Source of the DNA: Flavobacterium sp. 9R
GTDB lineage: Bacteria; Bacteroidota; Bacteroidia; Flavobacteriales; Flavobacteriaceae
Length of the DNA: 64,000 nt
Assembly: GCF_902506345.1 (NCBI RefSeq)
Contig: NZ_LR733413.1
Location: 787,456-851,455 of the forward strand
Direction: 5' to 3'
In this document: one piece after another, positions 37,625 through 46,397 of the stretch
Numbering within the stretch: the stretch's first letter is position 1
Layout of the letters: each line of letters starts with the position of its first letter
The notes under the pieces: generated by a model
Told to the model about the DNA's origin: nothing
The model's input: the letters and a program-made list of their open reading frames with translations, nothing else
Databases searched by the model: none
Program-made: the position numbers and the translations under genes

Positions 37625-37755
37625 AAAAAGGGACAAAATTGAAATTTATTTGATTAATGGTCGTAAAATTCTTTAATTTTACAGCTTGGTCAAAATTAGC
37701 TATTTTTTATCAAATAGCACCTGATAGGATTAGTTTTATAGATTGATTGATTAAC

Positions 37756-37786
37756 TTGCTTGATGACACTATGCTACTACATTTTG
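37756..37786 (+). promoter_or_regulatory. candidate promoter of tamB
   Basis: TTG at 37756-37758, a 19-base spacer, then TACATTTTG at 37778-37786. The box has one extra base relative to TAnnTTTG. A transcript would begin near 37793, leaving no in-frame ATG or GTG before the coding region. Confidence 0.35.
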
Positions 37787-37816
37787 ATTTACAACTAATA
37801 CTTAACTCTTTCTATT

Positions 37817-40800
37817 ATTAAAAAAATAAAAAAAATACTATTACGTTCATTGTTACTTTTTCTTCTACTTTTATTAGTAGCAGGAATAGCACTTTCTTTA
37901 CCTGCAGTTCAAACTCGAATCGCCCAAGAGTTGATGACAAAAATCAATACTTCTTATGGAACTTCAATTGAAATTGATGAAGTTGCAATTTCCATTTTTG
38001 GAGGTGTTAAACTAAAAAAAGTTCTGATTAAAGATCATCATAGGGATACTTTAATTTATGCTAATCGAATTAAAACTAACCTGATTGGTATAAAAAAAGT
38101 AATTGATGGAGATTTAATTTTTAATAGTATTCATTTAGATGGTTTATTGTTCAATCTCAAAACTTATAAAAAGGAAAAGTTAACCAATTTAGATGTTTTT
38201 ATAGAAGCTTTTGAAACGGGTAAACCTTCAACAAAACCTTTTTTAATGACGGTTAGAGAGGCTTTTATTTCTAACGGACATTTTTTGTTGATAGACGAAA
38301 ATAGACAAAATCCAAAAGATGTTGATTTTACAAAAATTAACGCCCAAATTAGCAACTTCCAAATTCTAGGACCCGAGGTTGAAACCAACATTAATCAACT
38401 TTCTTTTAAAGATCATAGAGGTATTTTTTTGAAAAAATTGAGTGCTAAGTTTAGCTATAATAAAAAACGTATCCGATTAAAAAATTTAGAATTAGCAACT
38501 TCTGAATCCATATTAAAAGGAGATGTGCAGTTAAAATATACAATCGAAGATTTTTCTGATTTTAACAACAAGGTGAAATTTGATATAAAATTAAAGTCTT
38601 CTGTAATTGCTTCAAATGATATTCGATGTTTTTATGATGAATTGGGTAAAAATTTGTTTTTTAATGCACGTTCAAGGATTGAAGGAACGCTAAATAATTT
38701 AAAATTAACGGATCTAGTACTTTTTGATAGAAAAGGATCTAAGATTATTGGTAGTATTAATTTTAAAAATTTATTTCCTTCAAAATCACAGGAATTCTAT
38801 ATGAACGGAAAATTCCGCTCGTTAACTACAACATATGATCATTTAGTAGCTATTTTGCCAAATGTTTTAGGCGAAAGTTTACCAGAAATTCTGAAGAAAG
38901 CTGGAAAAGTTGATTTGGTAGGGACAACGGAATTGACTACAAAAAATATTCAAGCTGACTTTACAATGAAAACGGATATCGGAAATATAACATCCGATTT
39001 GGTTATTCTTGATATGAATCAAGTAAATAAAGCTAAATATAAAGGCACTATTGATTTGTTAAATTTTAATTTAGGTGTTTTATTTGATACAAAAGATCTA
39101 GGACAAACCAATTTAAAATTTGCAGTAGACGGTGTTGGTTTTGATCAAAAGAGTTTAAATACTTCAGTCAAAGGAGAGGTTTTCAAAATTAATTATAATA
39201 ACTATACCTATAATAATATTGAGCTCGATGGGTATTTTAAGATGCCTATTTATAAAGGAAAAGCAAAAATTAAAGACCCAAATTTAGCTTTAGATTTTGA
39301 TGGTTTTATTGATTTAAGTGGAAAACAAAATAAATATGATTTTCATGTATCAATAGATAAAGCACATTTGCATGAATTGCATTTTGATAAGGAACCCATT
39401 TCAAATCTAAAAGGAGATATTGTTGTTAATGCTTCAGGGAATTCAATTGATAATGTTGTTGGAGATGTTTTTGTAAAAAATGCAGTATACAATAATTCCA
39501 AAAAAACATATTCTTTCGATGATGTAAATGTGACTTCTACATTTGATGAAAAAAATGTTCGTACAATTACATTAAATTCTACTGATGTAGGTCAGGGCAA
39601 AGTAGTTGGTAAATTTAAATTTAACCAATTAGAAGCTTTGGTTCAAAATTCCTTGGGAAGCCTTTATGGAAATTATAAGCCGTTAGTTGTTACCAAAGGT
39701 CAATACCTGAAATTTGATTTTACAATACACAATAAAATTGTCGAAGCTCTTTTTCATGACGTAATCCTTTCTTCTGATGCCAAAATAAAAGGTGAGATTG
39801 ATTCAGATGATCGAGAATTTAAAATGAAATTTAATTCTGAAAGAATTACTGCCACCGGAACCACGATGGATAATATTCGATTGTCTATAGATAATAAGAA
39901 TCCATTATATAATACATATGTAGAACTAGATAGTATTAAAACAAGTTTTTATAAGATTAGAGACTTTAGTCTTATAAATGTAACAATGAAGGATTCTTTA
40001 AAAGTAAGAACCGAATTTAAAGGAGGAGATAAAGGTGAGGATTTGTATAATCTTAATTTGTATCATACTATAGATAAGAATAAAAATAATGTTGTTGGTT
40101 TTAGTAAATCTGAAATAAAGTTCAAAGATTACATTTGGAATTTGAATGAAGTAGATACCAAGAGTAATCAAATAATTTTTGATAGAGCATTCAAGAATAT
40201 TGCAATCAACGATGTGGTACTGACTCATGAAAACCAACAAATTGATTTAAGTGGTTTAATCAAAGGGAACAGTTATAAAGATTTGCACCTTAATTTTAAA
40301 GGTGTTGATTTGAAAAAAATAACGCCTTCAAACGACCAATTTAATTTTAATGGAAATATTAGTGGGGAAGTTAATTTTGAACAAGAAGGACAAGTTTACA
40401 AACCTACAGCATCTATTTATGTTGATCGATTAAAAATAAATGATACTTTTTTTGGAAATTTAAATCTTGGAATTGAGGGAGATCAAAGTTTTAAAAAATT
40501 CACAATACATTCTAATTTAGAGAATGATAGTTTTGAATCTTTTAGTGCAAATGGGAACTTTGAAGTTGTAAATAATGAAACTTTATTGGATTTAGATGTC
40601 AAGTTAGATAAATTTAATCTTGCTTTTTTAACTCCTGTTGGTGGTGATGTACTTACAAATATTAGAGGGCTTGTTTCTGGTAATACAAAAATACAAGGAA
40701 CAATTGCAAAACCTGATATAAATGGACGTTTATATCTAGAAGGTGCGGGAATGGTTATACCTTATCTTAATGTGGATTATGAATTGAGTGACAGAACAAT

Positions 40801-42307
40801 CGTTGATTTATCAAATGAAAAGTTTTTGTTTAGAAATAACTCAATTTTTGACACAAAATACAATACAAAAGGGATTTTAAATGGTGTAGTCGAACACAAT
40901 CAGTTTTCGGATTGGAAGTTAGACTTAAATATAAGCTCTAAACGTTTTCTTGCTTTAGATACAAAAGATTCTGAAGATGCTGCCTATTTTGGTACTGCTT
41001 TTATAGATGGTTCAGCCTCTATAAAAGGTCCTGTTGCAGGGCTTTTTATAAAAGTTGACGCAAAATCAGAAAAAGGAACTTCTGTTAAAATCCCTATAAA
41101 CAATGCAGAAAGTGTAAGCGAAAATGGTTTTATACATTTTATTACTGCAAAGGAAAAAAATAATAGTAAGAATGGTTTAATTGAGAGAGCAAGAGATTAT
41201 AATGGCCTTGAGCTAGAATTTGATTTTGATATCAATCCTAATGCAGAAGTGGAAGTGATTTTGGATAGAAATACTGGTCATGGAATGAAAGGAAAAGGAT
41301 ATGGTTCGTTGTTGTTTAAAATCAATACATTGGGTAAATTCAATATGTGGGGAGATTTTCAGGCATATGAAGGGACTTATAACTTTAAATATGGAGGTCT
41401 TATTGACAAAAAGTTTGTTGTAAAAAAAGGAGGCTCAATTATTTGGGAAGGTAATCCAATGAAAGCCCAACTAAACCTTGAAGCTGTCTATAAAACATCT
41501 GCCAATCCATCTGTATTACTAGAAAATTCTTCTCTAAATACTAAGGTTCCAGTAGAAGTTGTTGTTGGGATTCGAGGTGATTTGGCTCGTCCAGAACCTG
41601 ATTTTAATATTGTTTTTCCAACGGTAAGTTCAGTTTTAGAATCAGAAATTCAATATAAATTGAATGACAAAGACACAAGACAAACCCAAGCACTATATTT
41701 ATTGTCGTCAGGAAGTTTCTTAAGTGCCGAAGGAATTAGTCAATCTGATTTTTCTACAAGTTTATTTGAAACAGCTACTGGTCTTTTAGGTGATATTATT
41801 CAATCTGATAATGATAAGTTTAAATTTGGAATGAATGTTATTACCGCCGACAGAAGAGCGGGTAGAGAGACAGATGGTCGTTTTGTGGCTACAGTTTCCT
41901 CACAACTTAATGAGAGAATTACATTTAATGGTAAAGTAGGTGTTCCTTTTGGAGGAGTTAATGAATCAGCCGTTATAGGTGATGTTGAAATTTTGTACCG
42001 TGTAAATGAAGCAGGTAATTTTAATTTGAGACTTTTCAATAAAGAAAATGATATCAATTATATCGGTCAAGGGATTGGTTATACGCAAGGTATCGGTATA
42101 TCGTATGATGTAGATTTTGATACATTTAAAGAGTTCGTTCAACAAATTTTTAAAAAACGAAAATTAGTTATGCCAACTTCTACTATTGATGTAGATAATG
42201 ATTCTTCTATGACTCCTGATTATATTAATTTTAATAAATCAAAAAAACCAGTTCCTGAAAAACCTAAAAAAAATCAGGAAGGACTTATTCCTGAAGAAGA
42301 ATATTAA
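37817..42307 (+). CDS. tamB: translocation and assembly module TamB
   Basis: A very large envelope protein, about 1496 residues, anchored in the inner membrane and spanning the periplasm as a beta-taco that carries lipids or helps insert outer-membrane proteins. The N terminus IKKIKKILLRSLLLFLLLLL is a basic head plus membrane helix. The body is repeated beta strands, and the last 350 residues (from about GLFIKVDAKSEKGTSVKIP to the end) are the conserved TamB C-terminal domain. No ATG or GTG lies between the upstream stop at 37796-37798 and the hydrophobic segment. I choose ATT at 37817 because it keeps the basic head; TTG at 37850 is the conventional alternative. No TamA gene is adjacent. 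Confidence 0.9.
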   Translation: MKKIKKILLRSLLLFLLLLLVAGIALSLPAVQTRIAQELMTKINTSYGTSIEIDEVAISIFGGVKLKKVLIKDHHRDTLIYANRIKTNLIGIKKVIDGDLIFNSIHLDGLLFNLKTYKKEKLTNLDVFIEAFETGKPSTKPFLMTVREAFISNGHFLLIDENRQNPKDVDFTKINAQISNFQILGPEVETNINQLSFKDHRGIFLKKLSAKFSYNKKRIRLKNLELATSESILKGDVQLKYTIEDFSDFNNKVKFDIKLKSSVIASNDIRCFYDELGKNLFFNARSRIEGTLNNLKLTDLVLFDRKGSKIIGSINFKNLFPSKSQEFYMNGKFRSLTTTYDHLVAILPNVLGESLPEILKKAGKVDLVGTTELTTKNIQADFTMKTDIGNITSDLVILDMNQVNKAKYKGTIDLLNFNLGVLFDTKDLGQTNLKFAVDGVGFDQKSLNTSVKGEVFKINYNNYTYNNIELDGYFKMPIYKGKAKIKDPNLALDFDGFIDLSGKQNKYDFHVSIDKAHLHELHFDKEPISNLKGDIVVNASGNSIDNVVGDVFVKNAVYNNSKKTYSFDDVNVTSTFDEKNVRTITLNSTDVGQGKVVGKFKFNQLEALVQNSLGSLYGNYKPLVVTKGQYLKFDFTIHNKIVEALFHDVILSSDAKIKGEIDSDDREFKMKFNSERITATGTTMDNIRLSIDNKNPLYNTYVELDSIKTSFYKIRDFSLINVTMKDSLKVRTEFKGGDKGEDLYNLNLYHTIDKNKNNVVGFSKSEIKFKDYIWNLNEVDTKSNQIIFDRAFKNIAINDVVLTHENQQIDLSGLIKGNSYKDLHLNFKGVDLKKITPSNDQFNFNGNISGEVNFEQEGQVYKPTASIYVDRLKINDTFFGNLNLGIEGDQSFKKFTIHSNLENDSFESFSANGNFEVVNNETLLDLDVKLDKFNLAFLTPVGGDVLTNIRGLVSGNTKIQGTIAKPDINGRLYLEGAGMVIPYLNVDYELSDRTIVDLSNEKFLFRNNSIFDTKYNTKGILNGVVEHNQFSDWKLDLNISSKRFLALDTKDSEDAAYFGTAFIDGSASIKGPVAGLFIKVDAKSEKGTSVKIPINNAESVSENGFIHFITAKEKNNSKNGLIERARDYNGLELEFDFDINPNAEVEVILDRNTGHGMKGKGYGSLLFKINTLGKFNMWGDFQAYEGTYNFKYGGLIDKKFVVKKGGSIIWEGNPMKAQLNLEAVYKTSANPSVLLENSSLNTKVPVEVVVGIRGDLARPEPDFNIVFPTVSSVLESEIQYKLNDKDTRQTQALYLLSSGSFLSAEGISQSDFSTSLFETATGLLGDIIQSDNDKFKFGMNVITADRRAGRETDGRFVATVSSQLNERITFNGKVGVPFGGVNESAVIGDVEILYRVNEAGNFNLRLFNKENDINYIGQGIGYTQGIGISYDVDFDTFKEFVQQIFKKRKLVMPTSTIDVDNDSSMTPDYINFNKSKKPVPEKPKKNQEGLIPEEEY

Positions 42308-42312
42308 ATCGA

Positions 42313-42358
42313 CAAAAAGCCAGTTGTACATTTTATTTCAACTGGCTTTTTTATTTTT
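42313..42358 (+). terminator. terminator after tamB
   Basis: AAAAGCCAGTTG pairs with CAACTGGCTTTT around a 12-base loop, followed by a T run. It lies just after the tamB stop. Confidence 0.88.
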
Positions 42359-42628
42359 AAGACTCAAAATAATTCATTAATAAATAGTTTTTTGCACTCT
42401 TTTATAAATAATTGTAAGTGAATCAATTAGTGTTGTTTTTCTAAATTTTGACAATAATGCAAAAAAAAACTATTTTATTGGTTTTTGTTGAAAATTAATG
42501 AATTTTTTTTGCTAAAACCAAAACTTATCAACGAAAACGTTTGAATTTCGGCTCTTTTATTAAAAATATAATAAGATATTATTAAAAGTAGTCTATGTTT
42601 ATTAAATTTACATATTAATACTTAAAAA
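42359..42628. other. AT-rich upstream region of pfkA
   Basis: About 270 bases with no gene, very rich in A and T. It should hold the pfkA promoter, but I see no clean TTG-N19-TAnnTTTG pair. Confidence 0.45.
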
Positions 42629-43615
42629 ATGTCAAAAACAATAAAAAAAATAGGTGTACTTACTTCTGGAGGTGACTCGCCAGGAATGAATGCTGCAATA
42701 CGTTCTGTTGTTCGAACTTGTGCATTTCATAATATTGAGTGTGTAGGTATTTATAGAGGATATCAAGGAATGATTGAAGGAGACTTCAAAGAATTAGGTC
42801 CTAGAAGCGTTAATAACATTATCAATAAAGGAGGTACTTTTTTAAAGTCAGCTCGTTCGCTTGAATTTAAAACTCCTGAAGGGCGCAAAAAAGCGTATGA
42901 TAATTTAGTTAAAGAAGGTGTTGAAGCCTTGGTAGTTATTGGAGGTGATGGTTCTTTTACTGGTGGACTTTTGTTCAATACCGAATATGGCTTTCCTGTT
43001 ATCGGGATTCCTGGAACAATCGATAATGATATATATGGGACTAGCCATACTTTAGGTTATGATACTGCCTTAAATACAGTAGTAGAAGTAATTGATAAAA
43101 TTCGTGATACTGCAAGTTCACACAATCGATTATTCTTAATCGAAGTAATGGGGAGAGATGCTGGACATATTGCTTTGAATGCTGGAATTGGAGCTGGAGC
43201 AGAAGAGATCTTAATTCCTGAAGAAGATTTAGGCTTAGAAAGATTGTTAGATTCTTTAAAGAAAAGCAAATCTACAGGTAAAACGTCAAGTATTGTTGTA
43301 ATTGCTGAAGGTGATAAAACAGGTAAAAACGTTTTTGAACTAAAAGATTATGTAGAATCTAATTTTCCTGAATACGACGTGCGTGTTTCGGTTTTAGGTC
43401 ATATGCAACGTGGTGGAGCTCCTTCTTGTTTTGATAGAGTTTTAGCTAGTAGACTTGGTGTGAAAGCTGTAGAAACTATTCTTGAAGGAAAAACAAATTT
43501 TATGGTGGGATTATTAAATGATAAAATTGAATTAACTCCACTAGAACAAGCAATTAAAGGACATACAGAAATTGATAGAGAGTTACTACGTGTATCTGAT
43601 ATTATGTCAATTTAG
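42629..43615 (+). CDS. pfkA: ATP-dependent 6-phosphofructokinase
   Basis: Phosphorylates fructose 6-phosphate in glycolysis, 328 residues. ATP- and substrate-binding motifs are TSGGDSPGMNAAIR, VVIGGDGSFTGG and GIPGTIDNDIYGTSHT (catalytic Asp), then EVMGRDAGHIAL and VLGHMQRGGAPS. Gly at the position after the GGDG motif fits an ATP-dependent rather than a PPi-dependent enzyme. gapA follows after 49 bases and probably shares the transcript. Confidence 0.97.
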   Translation: MSKTIKKIGVLTSGGDSPGMNAAIRSVVRTCAFHNIECVGIYRGYQGMIEGDFKELGPRSVNNIINKGGTFLKSARSLEFKTPEGRKKAYDNLVKEGVEALVVIGGDGSFTGGLLFNTEYGFPVIGIPGTIDNDIYGTSHTLGYDTALNTVVEVIDKIRDTASSHNRLFLIEVMGRDAGHIALNAGIGAGAEEILIPEEDLGLERLLDSLKKSKSTGKTSSIVVIAEGDKTGKNVFELKDYVESNFPEYDVRVSVLGHMQRGGAPSCFDRVLASRLGVKAVETILEGKTNFMVGLLNDKIELTPLEQAIKGHTEIDRELLRVSDIMSI

Positions 43616-43658
43616 TATTCAATAGAAACAAATAAAAATAAAAAATAATTTAAATTAA

Positions 43659-44669
<1,011 letters not shown>

Positions 44670-44679
44670 GAAAATAAGC

Positions 44680-44716
44680 AAGATTCCAGAAGCAATAGCT
44701 TTTGGAATCTTTTTGT
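44680..44716 (+). terminator. terminator after gapA
   Basis: AGATTCCA pairs with TGGAATCT around a 14-base loop, followed by TTTTTG. Confidence 0.75.
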
Positions 44717-44794
44717 TTATACAAAAAAACACAAGAAGGTTTAATCCATTTCTTGTGTATTTTTGTATATAAAACCAAATTCAAAAAAAAGTAT

Positions 44795-45646
44795 ATGAAA
44801 TTAATAGTAGACAGTGGTTCAACAAAAGCAGATTGGATTGCAATTGATGACAAAGGAAAAGTCCTATTTACAACCCAAACGCTTGGATTAAACCCTGAAA
44901 TTTTAGAAGGTCACGAAATTATTGATCGTTTGAACGATCGTTTCGATATTTTACAAAACAAAAAAACTGCAACTCATTTATTTTTCTATGGTGCAGGTTG
45001 CGGAACAGCTCGAATGAAAGAGTCCTTAACTCTTATTTTTCAAGACTATTTCCCAAATGCAATTGTATCAGTTGAAGAAGATACTTATGCAGCGGTGTAT
45101 GCTACTACTCCTAAAGGAGAAGAAGCTATTGTAAGCATCTTGGGGACAGGTTCAAATTGTAGTTATTTTGATGGTAAAAAATTGCATCAAAAAGTGCAAT
45201 CATTAGGATATATTATTATGGATGATTGTAGTGGAAATGTTTTTGGTAAGGAACTAATTAGAAAGTACTATTTTAATAAAATGCCAAAACACATTGCAGA
45301 AGAGTTTGAAAAGGAATACAATGTGGATCCTGATTTTATTAAAAGCAAATTATACAAAGAGCCTAATCCGAATGCGTATTTGGCAACATTTGCAAAGTTT
45401 TTAATCAAACATAAAGAAGAAGAATTCTGCAAAAAAATTATTTACAAAGGAATGAAGTCTTTCGTAAAAAATTATATCAAGCAATTTGATAATTATCAAG
45501 AAGTTCCTGTTCATTTTGTAGGTTCTATTGCTTTCTATTTGAAAGAAGAATTACAAGTGACTTTTGATAAATATGAAATGAAATTAGGTAATGTGTTGCG
45601 TAGACCAATTGATGGTTTAATTGCATATCACGTTGCTAATAGTTAA
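44795..45646 (+). CDS. BadF/BadG-type N-acetylglucosamine kinase-like protein
   Basis: A 283-residue member of the ASKHA sugar kinase fold in the BadF/BadG/BcrA group, most like N-acetylglucosamine kinases. The phosphate-1 loop is VDSGSTKADWIAID, the catalytic or metal region is FYGAGCGTARM, the phosphate-2 loop is SILGTGSNCSYFDG, and the adenosine region is VPVHFVGSIAFY. I start at the ATG at 44795 because the 31 upstream codons read through a hairpin and have no family resemblance. It probably salvages amino sugars from peptidoglycan. mgsA starts 4 bases after its stop. Confidence 0.85.
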   Translation: MKLIVDSGSTKADWIAIDDKGKVLFTTQTLGLNPEILEGHEIIDRLNDRFDILQNKKTATHLFFYGAGCGTARMKESLTLIFQDYFPNAIVSVEEDTYAAVYATTPKGEEAIVSILGTGSNCSYFDGKKLHQKVQSLGYIIMDDCSGNVFGKELIRKYYFNKMPKHIAEEFEKEYNVDPDFIKSKLYKEPNPNAYLATFAKFLIKHKEEEFCKKIIYKGMKSFVKNYIKQFDNYQEVPVHFVGSIAFYLKEELQVTFDKYEMKLGNVLRRPIDGLIAYHVANS

Positions 45647-45650
45647 TATA

Positions 45651-46025
45651 ATGGAAATAGCTATTATTGCACACGATGGGAAGAAATCAGAATTGGTTCA
45701 GTTTTTAATCAAAAATAGAGCGATTCTTGATTCTTCAAATATCAAGTTAATTGCAACTGGAACTACTGGAGGGAAAGCTGAAGAGGCTGGTTTCAAAGTT
45801 AAAAAAATGCTTTCGGGACCGCTTGGAGGTGATGCTCAAATTGCCGGAAGAGTAGGTGAAGGGAAAACGAATATGGTACTTTTTTTTAAAGACCCGTTGT
45901 CCAGTCACCCACACGAGGCAGATATTAATATGTTGATCAGGGTTTGTGATGTACACAATGTACCTTTGGCAACGAATGGAGCTACTGCTCAGTTGTTACT
46001 AAATGCTATAGCACAGCAATCATAG
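45651..46025 (+). CDS. mgsA: methylglyoxal synthase
   Basis: Converts dihydroxyacetone phosphate to methylglyoxal and phosphate, a bypass that frees phosphate when glycolysis stalls. 124 residues from the ATG at 45651. Conserved segments are AIIAHDGKK, LIATGTTGG, GPLGGDAQIAGRV (catalytic Asp) and FFKDPLSSHPHEADI. It lies 4 bases after the sugar kinase gene and shares the direction of pfkA and gapA, so the group controls flow through upper glycolysis. Its last 20 bases overlap the end of ridA on the other strand. Confidence 0.96.
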   Translation: MEIAIIAHDGKKSELVQFLIKNRAILDSSNIKLIATGTTGGKAEEAGFKVKKMLSGPLGGDAQIAGRVGEGKTNMVLFFKDPLSSHPHEADINMLIRVCDVHNVPLATNGATAQLLLNAIAQQS

Positions 46026-46386
46026 ATATTTCTACATTTACATTTTTTGGCAAACATGCCACTTGAACCGTTTCACGTGCTGGAGCGGTTTTTTCGTTAA
46101 AATAAGAACCGTATACTTCATTGATCGCACCAAAATCATTCATATCCATAATGAAGATACTGGTTTTTACTACGTTCTCAAACGTCATATTTGCTGCTTC
46201 TAAAACCGCTTTCATATTTTGCATAACTTGTTCTGTTTCTGCTTGGATAGAATCGGTAACTAAATTACCAGTTGCCGGATTAATGGCAATTTGTCCAGAT
46301 GTGTATAATGTATCACCTTTTAAAACGGCTTGATTATAAGGTCCAATTGGTGAAGGTGCTTTGTCTGTAAAAATTATTTTTTTCAT
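46006..46386 (-). CDS. ridA: RidA family deaminase
   Basis: A 126-residue RidA/YjgF protein that hydrolyses reactive enamine and imine intermediates such as 2-aminoacrylate. Typical segments are KAPSPIGPYNQAV in the N-terminal half, DTLYTSGQIAINPATG, and the catalytic Arg in TAPARETVQVACLP. It is complete and cytoplasmic. It ends 20 bases inside the end of mgsA (convergent overlap) and starts 12 bases after the lptD stop, so it is likely cotranscribed with lptD. Confidence 0.94.
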   Translation of the reverse strand: MKKIIFTDKAPSPIGPYNQAVLKGDTLYTSGQIAINPATGNLVTDSIQAETEQVMQNMKAVLEAANMTFENVVKTSIFIMDMNDFGAINEVYGSYFNEKTAPARETVQVACLPKNVNVEISMIAVL

Positions 46387-46397
46387 AAAAAAAGTTG

